Assembly (NCBI RefSeq): GCF_023078275.1
Contig: NC_062972.1
Location: forward strand, 14,463,691 to 14,527,690
DNA from: Leguminivora glycinivorella
Lineage: Eukaryota > Arthropoda > Insecta > Lepidoptera > Tortricidae
DNA length: 64,000 nt
Reading direction: 5' to 3'
Within the stretch, counting starts at the first letter, position 1. Every line of letters starts with the position of its first letter. Positions 11,706 through 22,270 of the stretch are shown here, piece by piece. The notes below the pieces were generated by a model. The model saw nothing but the letters and a program-made list of their open reading frames with translations. It was not told where the DNA came from and ran no database searches. The position numbers and the translations under genes are program-made.

Positions 11706-11812
11706 TCTGGCCGACTAGCCGACTAGTCGGCCGACTAATCGGCCACCCAAGCGCCGACTAGTCGGTAGTCGGCCTAGTCGGCCAAATCAATAGTCGGTAC
11801 ATCCCTAGTTCT
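11706..11812. repeat. Palindromic CGACTAGTCGG short-period repeat
   Basis: About 100 bp is built from overlapping copies of GGCCGACTAGTCGGCCGACT and close variants, each itself a palindrome. The run ends in CAATAGTCGGTACATCCCTA. I recognise this as a lepidopteran repeat type. It can fold in several registers. Confidence 0.6.
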
Positions 11813-11892
11813 AATACATGAAATGATTAAGTATGAAACAATCTTAATAATAAGTAATAGTTCACGTCAACAATGACATGTCAAAGTAATAG

Positions 11893-12022
11893 TACATTGT
11901 GCAACAAGGGAGGTAAGGGAGACATTAAAGACGCGTGTTATTATTCTCGACTGCCGTAGGCAGGAGTGCATAATAGACACAAGTCTTTAAATGTCTTTAC
12001 CTCCTGAGTTACACACAATGTT
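11893..12022. mobile_element. Hairpin MITE ACATTGTGCAACAAGGGAGG
   Basis: The left end ACATTGTGCAACAAGGGAGG and the right end, whose inverse reads CATTGTGTGTAACTCAGGAG, form imperfect TIRs of about 40 bp (the inner parts TAAAGAC also pair). The centre is ~50 bp. The bordering AATGTTTTTCATCACA ties it to the repeat at 4223-4400. Confidence 0.6.
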
Positions 12023-12299
12023 TTTCATCACATTTGAGAGAAAAATACAGAGGAAACAGTCATAAGGCAAAACTTTCAACCGGCGGCGTTGCAACCAATA
12101 GTGTATCTTGATCTACATCAGATTATTCATATTAAATCCATTGTTTTTGATAACAAACACTTTTTGAACGAAAACAAGCACGAAAATACTGCATCTACAT
12201 TAAATGTAACGTTTAAAAAAGCATAATTATAAATCATATAATTGAACTAAAATTTTACTTATTTTTCATTCATTTAAATATTTTGATCTGTTGTGCTCT

Positions 12300-12316
12300 C
12301 CGTTGCTAGGCAACGG
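12300..12316. promoter_or_regulatory. X-box-like 17-bp palindrome in a CpG-rich patch
   Basis: CCGTTGCTAGGCAACGG is an exact inverted repeat and fits the RFX X-box form GTTGCN(2-3)GCAAC. It opens a ~60-bp stretch rich in CG (CTCGCGTACGCACGCGG) within AT-rich DNA. No gene is visible nearby, so function is a guess. Outer TGCTCTC / GAGAGCA steps might instead make this a decayed hairpin element. Confidence 0.3.
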
Positions 12317-12689
12317 TGGGTGCCTCGCGTACGCACGCGGTCAAGCGCGAGTTGAGAGCATATTGTCAGATTGTAAATTATAAAAATTTATCTGAGCTAA
12401 ATTTACGAAAGAAATGCAAAACACACTGAAATAATTGTACAACATAAATAAAATGCATTTTTCATACCGTATAATATATTTTATAGCTTAATAGTCAAAT
12501 TTTGTTTGTGCAATAAAAATCCTTGGCAGACTGAAACATCCTTTGCCTGAAGTATTGTACGGATTGTATTAATTTTTAAAACTAAATCCATTATTCCCTT
12601 GGGAATAAAATAGTAGGTACATTATGCTTCAGTATACGTAGACGCAATGTAGGTAACATTAAATGTGATGAAAATAATATTAGGATGTA

Positions 12690-12793
12690 TAATTAAGGGA
12701 TAAGTCCGCCTACATTGTATATTACTGACTCTGTAACTGTGTCTCTTTTGTTTCCTTCATGTACAATAAAGCTTATACATACATACATACATA
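12690..12793 (+). repeat. LINE 3' end with (ACAT)n tail
   Basis: GGGATAAGTCCGCCTACATTG, then CTTCATGTACAATAAAGC and an (ATAC)n tail, is a LINE 3' end I recognise as common in Lepidoptera. AATAAA sits just before the microsatellite tail. The rest of the LINE is missing, as in a strongly 5'-truncated insert. Confidence 0.65.
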
Positions 12794-12794
12794 T

Positions 12795-13936
12795 AATATA
12801 AGGTAAAGGATGCTCTGGATAGGTAGGTACACTTTTTTTCTTTACGTTAAATCTATAGAGAAATTACTTGACCTAAAAAAGCTTGTCCATAACCCTTAAC
12901 TACCTACGTACTATTTTTATGTATACTAAAATATGCTAGCATTCAGATTCATCCGATCCGTTAACACGTTTGCATAGGGCCTTTTATGGGTTCAAAAGTT
13001 AAAGGACATATTGTTTTCTAGGTCTGTATACCGTTTTAACTATTGGAGTTATTTCTAATCTGGCCCTTTGGGAATTACAATACCTGGCAGAACTGTGAAA
13101 CTAGTCTGCACATAGTTTTAGTACAGTTGAACTATGCTGCCTCTCATGTCTGAATTTCAAAGTACCCAACTCTGAAATAGTTACAAGAGGGCTAACCTGC
13201 CAACCTAAAAGTCTTTTTATTAGATTTCTGGTATTGTGTAAGTTAAACGAGATTGGCATGATGAAATTAGTTTATTTGTATAAATAATTAATATAAATGT
13301 GCCGTTCTAAAGAAAAAACAATATAATTTTTTGATAACGATGATTTTATAATATACCTATGCTATTTCTACTCTGACAATTTGCGAAATCCAGAATCTTT
13401 CTGATATTTTAGTTTTAAAATGTAATCAAAAAAACGTTATTCAAACTATTCAGTTTCCTCGTGTTACACTGTGTATGCGTACGTAGTATGCAAAATGACA
13501 ATGAGGGTGACGCAATTAGCTTCAGACCTGTCACTGCCGCTGTAATGACTTCCGTTGCGCTCAGCTGAAAGTGCTGAAACGCTTTTTGACCAATTGTGGC
13601 AGCTTAGTGGTGAAATTGTAGCGAACTCGACTGAGTATAACGCATTTTAGTGGTTCATTGCTTTTCAACAATAATTCTATAATGTTAATGCTAATTTAAA
13701 GAAAAATGCGTTTTATATTTATGTTAAAAAAATATCATTTTGAACATCTCTAAATTTAACCTTACGAAGCCATCCTCTGTCCAATCGCTCTCACTAGCGG
13801 ATTTTTCTAAAAAAAAACAATTAATTTATGTATTCATCGGTATACTTTGTTATCTTACTGTTTCCCCTACATTTATTTTGATCTTTGTTGCATAGTTTAA
13901 TTCTAAATACAAATTCAAAATTGGTACAAACTGGCC
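12795..13936. other. Unassigned AT-rich sequence
   Basis: I see no gene, array or paired terminal repeat in this stretch. Confidence 0.35.
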
Positions 13937-14159
13937 AAAATGACCTGGCCAAAATGACCTGGTTATGGTATTAAAACCTAGACGTATAACAGGACGAAGT
14001 CTTAAACTTTGTAGACTGTACAAAGGCCCTTATAGAATAATCCAAAAGCTAACTGAAGTTAACTATATCATTCAGCGTCTATCGTCAAAAGGAAAGGCTA
14101 GAAAAGAAATTGTACATATAGATAAACTTAAGAAATTCTATCCTAGGTCCATAGGTTAG
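13937..14159 (+). pseudogene. LTR-retrotransposon integrase C-terminal fragment
   Basis: The 64 codons after 13965 continue an upstream DLV and read KPRRITGRS ... GPYRIIQKLTEVNYIIQ ... IVHIDKLKKFYP. This is the typical C-terminal end of a Gypsy-type Pol integrase: the GPY region followed by VHxDKLKxYxP. Integrase joins element DNA to the chromosome, and this tail contributes DNA binding. Upstream coding is absent. A 14-bp direct duplication (GGCCAAAATGACCT twice, 13931-13959) brings a stop just before the fragment. The frame ends at 14159 with TAG. This is a remnant, not a working gene. The LTR that should follow may lie in 14160-14660 but I could not define it. Confidence 0.7.
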
Positions 14160-14985
14160 GTTTAGGTTATAGGTCATTAGTAATCCATCGTAAGTTAATT
14201 TTAGTCTTTTCAACCGCATTCATTGAATTAGAAATAAAAAAATAATAAGCTAAAATAATAAAGTAAAATAACAATTGACAGAAAATTTGCAATTGCATAT
14301 GGTGTTGAAAAGGTTAATTTTGTACATAGTAGCCAATGCAATGATTGGTACAATTGGTACTGATAGGCCGACTCTCTTACAGTACCTAGTGCACACATTG
14401 GCTTTTGTCTATCACGAGTTCAAAACTATTTTCATGGATTTGCTAAAATTAAGCAACAGTTCCACTGGAGCGGAATTTTTGTTGTCAGGGTACGAACAAG
14501 GGCGAATCCCGGGCTAGTTCGCGAGTTTTCAGTTTTGGAACAAAGACCAAAGTTTAGATTTACTTTCACAAAGTTATTTCTGATGTGCGAAAGTTACAGT
14601 TAGTTAAATAAATGAATGTGGGATAATACACAAAAGACGGTGTTATTTTATTACTGAAGAAAAGTTAGAGATTGTTCACACCAAAGTAAAATTTTGTATG
14701 AAACCTTTTGTTTTTGGAATTATCGTAGTGTTTTTACTTTAATTTATTTTCTTGTAAGTTTAAAGTCAACTGTATATTCGATCCAAGATTCTGTATTTGA
14801 ATATACAATATGTAGGTACGTAATTTTTTTTACCATTCAAGTTCTCAATACTTACACAAAATTTTAAACGAAATCGCAAAGATTAAACTTGAATTTGTTT
14901 TGCTATTCTCAACTTTCTAGCCTCTAGGGGTTCTGCTTTGTATTCATTACTCCCTTTTGTAATATTTAGCTTGGTTGTTAAATTA
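14160..14985. other. Region downstream of the integrase tail, possible LTR
   Basis: TGTCAGGGTACGAACAAGGG near 14481 and a downstream AATAAATG at 14606 could belong to a 3' LTR of the integrase-bearing element. No second LTR is present for comparison. The open frame at 14275-14517 has no recognisable domain. Confidence 0.25.
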
Positions 14986-14988
14986 TTA

Positions 14989-15066
14989 TTTTTTTTTTTT
15001 TTTATGGGATAGGAGGCAAACGAGCAGACAGGTCGCCTGATGGTAAGCGATCACCGCCGCCCATGG
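14989..15066 (-). repeat. GGCAAACGAGCAGAC lepidopteran repeat, short copy
   Basis: A T-run is followed by GGAGGCAAACGAGCAGACAG, GTCGCCTGATGGTAAGCG and ATCACCGCCGCCCATGG. I recognise this as a very common lepidopteran repeat. Read on the minus strand, it ends in an A-tract. Confidence 0.7.
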
Positions 15067-15552
15067 TAATTATCTTCAAAAATATTTAGTATAAAATATT
15101 TTAGTTATTTCTCATGAACATTCCTAGCGAAAGCACGAAGGAGATATTTGTATGGTTTCTACGCCTGAAGTCTACGCATTTTTGCTATTAAATAAATTTC
15201 CCCAATGTGCTATAAATCTACCTACTACACTGATGACCAATTTATTGGCTCCCAAAAGTCTTTTATCTAAATTCGTCGCAAGCTGGCTCAAGGCATTGAC
15301 ACAAAGACAAATGGAGTCCATTCGCTAATCCCCGCTGATTGAGTATTGATGGTCATGACTAATGCTCACATGTCTTCTAAAAAAGGTAGTCTTCTCTATG
15401 AATAGAATAAATTGTAATTTGCCAAGGCTGTGACTATTTCATCTATGTTTGGTTAAGAAAAAAAGCACAATCTAGGTTGTACAATCAGCATCAGTGGATG
15501 AATCAAGGCACCTAAATTATCTGACATCCTGAATAACTTTTCTAAATATTAC

Positions 15553-15693
15553 CGGGTGTCCCTAAAACCAAACGCCAAAAGGAAAAGGGTTGGTAGGACA
15601 TCTCATTAGCTATCACATTAAGAGAATTTGACCTTGAAAATGTCCTGGTTTTCTTTTTTTTACGATTTATAAATAAATGGTTTTAGGGACTCG
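15553..15693. mobile_element. MITE with GTCCCTAAAACCA ends
   Basis: GGGTGTCCCTAAAACCA at the left and TGGTTTTAGGGACTC at the right are inverted copies about 105 bp apart, with no coding. A clear target duplication was not found. Confidence 0.5.
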
Positions 15694-15707
15694 TCGTAGA
15701 TTAATCT

Positions 15708-15864
15708 GCGTGCGTAGTCGAATGCACAAACGCTCACGAAACGAAATGCTCGTAGATATCTATCTCTAGTCGCTCTTGCGTATTGACGCGACAGAGCCAG
15801 ACTACCTTTCACGGCGGTTCGTTTTCATTTCGCGTCGTAGAAATGCCATTCGGCTACGGTGCCT
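15708..15864 (+). mobile_element. GTAGCCGAATGGCA MITE, copy 1
   Basis: The ends CGTAGTCGAATGCACAAACG and the inverse of CCGTAGCCGAATGGCATTTC form TIRs. The interior has GATATCTATCTCTAGTCGC and ACAGAGCCAGACTACCTTTC. The copy at 38374-38514 is the same element in the opposite orientation. I recognise the family as widespread in Lepidoptera. Confidence 0.75.
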
Positions 15865-16284
15865 GTACAGATTGCGCTCAGAAATGTCAAGGTTTAATTT
15901 TTTCTATGCATAGATGCATAGCACACATCTATTTTTGTTTAGCGGTTACAGAATGGTATTTATTTCTGAAGATTTATTTAAGGTGACTGTACACAGTGTA
16001 GCTTCATTAACGCTGATTTTACGCTTTGAATAGACGCTCAATCTGAACCGATAATGAAATACAATACTAATTGGACACGGACTGTGCGGTTTCAGAGGAG
16101 TTTACTTTTGCGAATATTCCTACCGCCAACTAGTGTAAACAACTAAACAAACATTGCTAAATATTAACAGATAGGTACCTATCAATTGTGAGCGGTTATA
16201 TAACTTTCGAGCGCTATTAGGTCATATAGATTAGGTTACCTTTAATCTATATAAAATAATAAATAATAAATAGATTATTAAGGC

Positions 16285-16372
16285 ATATTGATATAAGCTC
16301 AAGAAGGCTTGTGTTGTGGGTTACAACGATATATATAATATATTGACTTATATATATGAAAACATATGGTAG
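16285..16372 (-). repeat. SINE tail fragment, minus orientation
   Basis: ATAAGCTCAAGAAGGCTTGTGTTGTGGGTTACAACGATATAT (16289-16331) is the reverse of the tail of the SINE at 1992 (ATATATCGTTGTCTGAG...ACACAAGCCTTCTTGAGCTTA). The head is missing. Confidence 0.65.
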
Positions 16373-16571
16373 GAACAAAACACAACAAAGTTAATTTGAT
16401 AAAAGTAATTGATTGAGAAATTTTATGATCAAACTTCATAAGTTATAATTGTCATTTTACTGATGTAATTTAAAAGACTTACTTAAATTAAATATATATT
16501 TCTAAGAATACATAATGAATCAGGGTAAAAAAAATCCTAGAAAGAAACTCATTAGGCGGGTTAGGTCATTA

Positions 16572-16704
16572 GTGTGTTTTCACATTATCCGATCCGATAT
16601 CGGATGTCGGAAGGATTTCAAAGACAAAAATCAAAGATGGCGGCTTAAATTTATGGGATATCGGTCCTACATCCGATATCGGATCGGATGATTTGAAAAC
16701 GCAC
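16572..16704. mobile_element. 133-bp MITE flanked by TTA
   Basis: Ends GTGTGTTTTCACATTATCCG and the inverse of GTGCGTTTTCAAATCATCCG form TIRs of about 44 bp that include CCGATATCGGATG. The element is bordered by TTA on both sides (16569-16571, 16705-16707). A 3-bp TTA duplication fits PIF/Harbinger-type insertion, but the assignment is tentative. There is no coding capacity. Confidence 0.7.
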
Positions 16705-17096
16705 TTACGGCTTAAAATATCTTTTTTTTATCTCATCATCATCAGCAGTTTCACTGCACCAAATTTCACTGTTTTGGACGTAAGTGCATGCTGTTCTTAT
16801 AAAAATACCAAAGTCACTATGAGATTTTTTATTCATAAAAATATAATTCCTACAGGAATAATATAATTAAAAAGAACAACGAATATTTAAAAATGGTAAA
16901 GTTTGCACCTATAGCCATCAGTAAAATAATTTCGGTGTCGTGAAAGTTTCACAGCGCGCGGCGAAATAAATTATCATAATATTTCCGCCGGCCCGCATAC
17001 AAATATTGGAGTTGCGCTTCGATACGGGAATAAATTGTGATTACTGAACTGATTCTTTATTTGATGTTAGTAACGGAGTTCAATAGCAGTAGTAAA

Positions 17097-18765
17097 CAGT
17101 GTTGCCAGATCTACTGATTTAGCAGTAGATCTACCTGATTTTGAAAAAATCTACTGATCTACTGCTTTTTTTGTAATTTTTCAAGAAATCTACCTGCTTT
17201 TTCCCAAATCGATATTTTTCAGTATAAACAATTGGATTGGCTTCAAATTTTTACTATAGACAGTCCAACAACTTAGTCAAGGCGCGAAATTAAAATTTTC
17301 TATGGGCCAATTTTCATCCCTTCATTTCTTAAAGTTGCTGCTTTTTTCTAGTGACAGAAATCGCTTGACAGACTTTATATCTGTGATTGTTCGTAATGTA
17401 GTGGTAGCTTTGGTATTAGCAATAGCGATTTAGGCGGGTGCAAGAAGTTTGATGTTTGTATTCTAACTGGTTTAATATGTGTTCATATCAAATAATAGTA
17501 CATTACGTCAGATGCCGGGAAAGAAGGGCTTACATGCTGTGTAGGTATATGCAGCTGAGTAGGATAGTGATACGAAGCCTGTAAGCCCTTTTCACGGCGA
17601 GGCATGTAATTATAGTAGGTACTTTTCTCAAACTTGCAATGATATGAAAAAAAAAATCTCTTGATAGTTTTGATAAAACTAGGCAAAAAGAAAACTCTTC
17701 TAATTCCGCGCCAAAGTTTTTTTTAACTCTGAGGTAACTTATTAAATGGTGACATTCAGGTACATTAGTACTATTAATGTTTTTTTTTCTGATTACTAAA
17801 TGTCATGGTGTAGTGTCAGCATTTGACGTTTAGAAACAAATGGAGGGTGCTTTACAGGCAGGCTTTTTTTTGCTGTAAACTGTACTATGAATATTATATT
17901 ATCTTCACTCAGCTCACCGGACACGTAGTAGTCCCGACAACATTTCATTGCAAGTTTAAGAAAAAGTTCTTATTTGTGCAACTGCCCCATCGATACTGAA
18001 TAGGAATGGAATCAATTTAATGCATCCTACACCTTATAAAACAAAGTCCCCCTTCGCGTCTGTCTATGAGTGTTCGCGATAAACTCAAAAACTACTGAAC
18101 AGATTTTCATGCGGTTTTCACCTATGAATAAGTGATTCTTGGGGAAGATTTAAGCATATAATTTGTTGAGACTTTGTTTGAAATATAACGATATTTGCTA
18201 AACAAGTCGGACAAAATCCCACTGGCTGAGAGCCTTAATCGTAAACGCTGCCCAAACCGTTTGAGCTATATCATGAGCTGTATGGCGAAATAGTGTATCT
18301 CTCATAGGTTTACATAAAAGTACGCGAAAGCATATGTCTATCTTTTACGGATAACTTACTATGTATAACCATTTTTAATCCCGATGCGTATCTGGGGCGG
18401 GCCGCTAGTGTGGAATAAGTTTATCTTCGTAAAAATTGTATGGGATAAGTTTTTTCTTGATGTGTGGCCGGATTCTGATTCTTTTTTTTTCATACAAACA
18501 TTTAATCATGGATAAGAAAGGAAAAAAAAATATCAAAAATGACCTTCGTATGTTATTTCCAAAACCTATCAACGCCAATCTGCATGAATTTGAAATCGCG
18601 AGAAGTCTAAAAGAGTTCCAGGACCGTGTTCGTGTCACAGCATAATTTTTCTTTCATTCTTCTTCACTTAGTATCAATATTTGTAGTCTACTGCTTTTTT
18701 TCCCGATCTACTGGTTTTTTATTCATTTTTCTACTGTATACTTCAGATTCCGTCTGGCAACACTG
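17097..18765. mobile_element. 1.67 kb hAT-type non-autonomous transposon
   Basis: The element runs from CAGTGTTGCCAGATCTACTG to TCTGGCAACACTG (13-bp TIRs) and has a perfect 8-bp target duplication GTAGTAAA (17089-17096, 18766-18773). Eight-base duplications and CAG-type ends are hAT hallmarks. Both subterminal zones carry repeated ATCTACTG / AGTAGATC motifs, typical of hAT transposase binding sites. No transposase is recognisable. The only open frame near the right end (18436-18645) contains a Lys-rich 45-residue stretch beginning MDKKGKKNIKN that I cannot place. A separate repeat is nested at 18035-18412. A possible smaller inverted repeat (GGGCTTACA ... TGTAAGCCC) lies at 17528-17590. Confidence 0.85.
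18035..18412. repeat. Nested lepidopteran repeat (GTCCCCCTTCGCGTCTGTC)
   Basis: Opens with AACAAAGTCCCCCTTCGCG and TTCGCGATAAACTCAAAAAC, then ACAGATTTTCATGCGGTTTTC. It closes with GGGGCGGGCCGCTAGTG. I recognise this as a common insect repeat. It sits inside the hAT-type element and so inserted later. Confidence 0.55.
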
Positions 18766-18809
18766 GTAGTAAATGGCGTTCCGGGCCTGAATGCACCTTG
18801 TACTTTATG

Positions 18810-18908
18810 TGTATGAAGGACCTTTTTTATTTATTTAAACTTTATTGCACAATAAAAAAGTAGAAATGGCGAACGTAATGCATCAAAGCATTTTCTAAAT
18901 CTCTATTA
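18810..18908 (-). repeat. LINE 3' remnant, minus orientation
   Basis: TTTATTTAAACTTTATTGCAC followed by GTAGAAATGGCGAACGTAATG and ATTAGTTAACC is the reverse of a LINE 3' end that I recognise from Lepidoptera (an AATAAAG-type signal near the element end on the minus strand). No coding part remains. Confidence 0.5.
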
Positions 18909-19001
18909 GTTAACCATATAGAGAAAAAATCAATTAATTTCAGAAATTCTGTTGATAAGAACCTTAATTAACATTGGAAGAAAGGTTATATTTATTTATG
19001 C

Positions 19002-19060
19002 TAGGAAATTAAATTTCATATCAGAATGTATATGTATTTGATATGAAATTTAATTTCCTA
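19002..19060. repeat. Perfect 22-bp inverted repeat, 15-nt loop
   Basis: The arm at 19002-19023 (TAGGAAATTAAATTTCATAT plus CA) is exactly complementary to 19039-19060. It is AT-rich and lies in otherwise unassigned DNA. Confidence 0.8.
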
Positions 19061-19941
19061 CATAATCTACAAGTTAAGGCATTATGAAATCGAATAAAAA
19101 TATGTAATAATATTAATTATTTAGAACATTCAAAATGCGATTTACTTAAATACACTCCTCTGTACATATTCTTCTGGTACACAGAAATGTAGCTAAACCT
19201 ACGCTCAATTATTTCTAATGACCTTTAGATCGACCTTAAATAAAACAACTGAAGTAAGCCAAAACTCATTTCGGTTTCGAAATGGGCCTCTTAAAAAAAC
19301 AATAAGGTGTTAAACGGACCCTTTCCCGACAAATTCAATTAAGGTGATAAAAGATAAACCACGAACTTTTCTCAACGACCCTTGGACTGACCTATTATAC
19401 TGAATTTAGGAGATTATTTAACTACGCGTTAGAAGAGTGTTTTACTTCCAATTTAGATGCTAATTTTCATATTTCGGCAGGGAAAAAAATATCAGAAAAA
19501 ATATATTTAAGTGTTACTTTCCTCCCAATTTTCAGCATATTCTCTAATTTATCAAATTCGTCAAGATCCTTCTTCTCCAGATTATCAGCATCATACCTCA
19601 TCTCGTTTTTTTTTCCTCTCTCCTCCTCTAAATGGTTTATACCACAAGTTTAACGTTCCAGATAATCTCATCAATTGTTTACTGCTCGTAATATAATGAT
19701 CGATATATTATTCGGATCAGCGCGGAGGCACTTACAAGTTTTTCATAAAAATGGAACTTTTCCCGGAATTTGAGAGGGCAGCCGTAACATCCGTAATAAA
19801 AACCGACAATTTACGAACAAATATTACTTGTTTGTACTGGGACGTGATTTGATTTTGGCATTTTAACGTCAAACTTTCACCCTGTAATGAGATTAGGTAC
19901 GATTTAACCCTACTCTCGGTGATGGTTATCATTTAGCTTTA
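19061..19941. other. Unassigned AT-rich sequence
   Basis: No gene or repeat structure that I can support. Two short open frames (19511-19696 plus, 19732-19932 minus) show no family features. Confidence 0.35.
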
Positions 19942-19949
19942 ATTATTTA

Positions 19950-20404
19950 CTGGGCCCGTAACTTTCATGCCGATGACATAAATTTGACGTCACGCTGCAT
20001 ATAGGATGATTCAAGAGTTTTATTTAATAATTAATCATTATTCATCAATCATTTTAATCATGACTTCAATATTAATCTATTCATACGTAAAATAATTAAT
20101 ACCTTCTTGATACGTGAATAGTAAATTAAATTATTTGTTTATTTTTATACATACCTTTTATTATATAGTTTTGTTACCATATTTCAATAAATTATAAAAA
20201 CAAAACAAAATTGTTTCCTTTTCGTTTCACGTATCAAGTAGGTATTAATTATTTCACGTATGAGTAGCTCACTTTTGAAGTCATTTGTACATGATTAAAT
20301 TGATTGATGAATAATGATTAATTATTACAATAAAATTATTTGAATCATCCTATATGCAGCGTGACGTCAAATTGATGTCATCGGCATGAAAGTTACGGGC
20401 CCTG
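19950..20404. mobile_element. hAT-type MITE, copy 1 (455 bp)
   Basis: Bounded by an 8-bp direct repeat ATTATTTA (19942-19949 and 20405-20412). Ends CTGGGCCCGTAACTTTCATG and the inverse of CAGGGCCCGTAACTTTCATG extend into TIRs of roughly 110 bp containing CCGATGACAT, TTGACGTCACGC and TATAGGATGAT. There is no coding. The copy at 21290-21742 shares the TIR interior and length. Confidence 0.85.
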
Positions 20405-20589
20405 ATTATTTATAACTCTGACGTTGAATGCACTAATTGCTGTGAAATTATATTTGAAAATTTAATAACACTTTTTTAATTAATACAATTCTTTGCAAAA
20501 TGCATAATTATAATTACTTTGCAGAAAATAAAATTTGACATTTAGAAATTGCTAAGTTTAATACCTTATATTGTGTTTACGGGTAATAC

Positions 20590-20705
20590 AACATTGTGCA
20601 TATCATAACACAGATCAACCTTGACGTTGTGCGTCCCCATACTAAGAAAAGCTTGTACTTAGTTTGGGGCTAACGTGTTGATCTGTCTATTGTATAACGT
20701 ACACA
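20590..20705. repeat. SINE tail fragment with a small inverted repeat
   Basis: AAGCTTGTACTTAGTTTGGGGC then GTTGATCTGT resembles the tail of the SINE at 36062-36320 (minus-strand form AGCTTTGCTTAGTTTGAGGC). ACAGATCAAC upstream pairs with GTTGATCTGT. Confidence 0.45.
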
Positions 20706-21280
20706 ATTAATCAGTTTTATTAAGACGCTACAGGAGCGAAAATGCTAAAATGGAAAGGATTCCCCCTTTCAATTTGGGAATTTGGGAATTCTAGTTTAAT
20801 ATACTAGAGTTATTAACTAGATTTATCGAAAAAATATTGTCCATTAAGAACAACTCAGTTAAAAGATATTGCGAAAAAATCTTTAGAATCGATGTTCCCC
20901 TGTCGACTGTTTCCTCTTTCAAAACTTAATCAATCGGAACGAAATTTGAGAATCTGAATAACAATGAAATAATCTGTGTCGCACCGTTTAGTTTTTTTGC
21001 GCCATAAAGAAAAAGGCCGTTTTTGGAAATTTTTGATTGGCTCTAGCGTCTTTAAAAATAAAAATATCAAAAAAATCAAAACGATCCGACGAAGATAAAA
21101 ATAATAATAATCTGTGTTGAAATAATCAATGCTCTATCTTCAAAAACCAGGGAGGAAATAGTAGAGAGCGTTTGTATGGAGAATTGACCCCTCCTGTATC
21201 GTCTTAAATATTAGTATGCTGGTTTGTTTACCCGAAGCCCCGAAGGACAACGTGTGTTTTGGTGGGACGTAAAAACCCAA
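20706..21280. other. Unassigned sequence between the two hAT-type MITEs
   Basis: No gene visible. Phrases such as TTTTTTGCGCCATAAAGAAAAAGGCCG and GGTTTGTTTACCCGAAGCCC are not assigned. Confidence 0.3.
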
Positions 21281-21289
21281 ATTCATTAT

Positions 21290-21742
21290 CAGGGAGCGTA
21301 CTTTTCATGCCGATGACATTAATCTGACGTCACGCTCCGTATAGGATGATCCCAAATAGTTTTATTGTAAATTATTAATCATTAGTCGTCAATCATTTTA
21401 ATCGTATACAAATTACTTCAAATACAGTAGTCCATTTACATGTGGCATAAATAATACCTACTTGAAATGTGAAACGTGAATAAAATTATTTGATTTGTTT
21501 TTATAAATAAATTTAATTAAATAGTATTGTTAACAACACATTACAAGAAATACGTAGAAAAGAGAATTTCTCTCTAACGTAAAGCACACCATCCTTCTTG
21601 CATTCATTACCATGCAAAGAAATTCATAACTTGAAATGATTGATGACTAATGATTAATAATTAACAATAAAACAATTTGTGATCATCCTATATGGAGCGT
21701 GACGTCAAATTGATGTCATCGGCACGAAAAGTACGCTCCCTG
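21290..21742. mobile_element. hAT-type MITE, copy 2 (453 bp)
   Basis: Perfect 8-bp target duplication TTCATTAT (21282-21289, 21743-21750). TIRs begin CAGGGAGCGTAC, a classical hAT end, and continue TTTTCATGCCGATGACAT, then GACGTCACGCTCC and TATAGGATGAT. The outer ~12 bases differ from copy 1 while the inner TIR matches, so these are two subfamilies. No open frame. Confidence 0.9.
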
Positions 21743-21750
21743 TTCATTAT

Positions 21751-22241
21751 TCATCCAAACTTTAATCCATTAACCAGTTTACCATTTTGTTGTTATAACA
21801 TACTTATATCAAATTAAAGCTCTCCAAAAGGCTCTCTATGTGTTGGATCTATATACCCACGCAACTCTATCAAAATACTGGGATTTTATAGACCTATCAA
21901 AACGAGCTTTTTAGTTACATCATAAATTGAGCAAGACTTTAAAAAATGTTAATAAAATTCTGTTGAATCAAGCAACCTGTCAACGTAGCCCGTGCAAATA
22001 GTCATTGGAAGTCCAAAAGTGATCGAATTAAATCAATCCCAATAACACAGAGAAGCCTTTCCCATTAGGGCAAAGTAAACCGTAGTAATTGAGTTTGGAT
22101 TGCTTTAAAGATTTATTTCCGCTATGTACACAGTATGTGCACATCGACAGGCCATTAAACGAAACCGGTTAATTCTGATTGAATTGGGTTACATTAAACG
22201 GGGTTCTAAAGAACTTAAAAAAATTCAAACAAATGAACACC
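21751..22241. other. Unassigned sequence
   Basis: No gene or repeat that I can support. Confidence 0.3.
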
Positions 22242-22270
22242 ATTTATTATTTATGAAAATAATCTAAATA

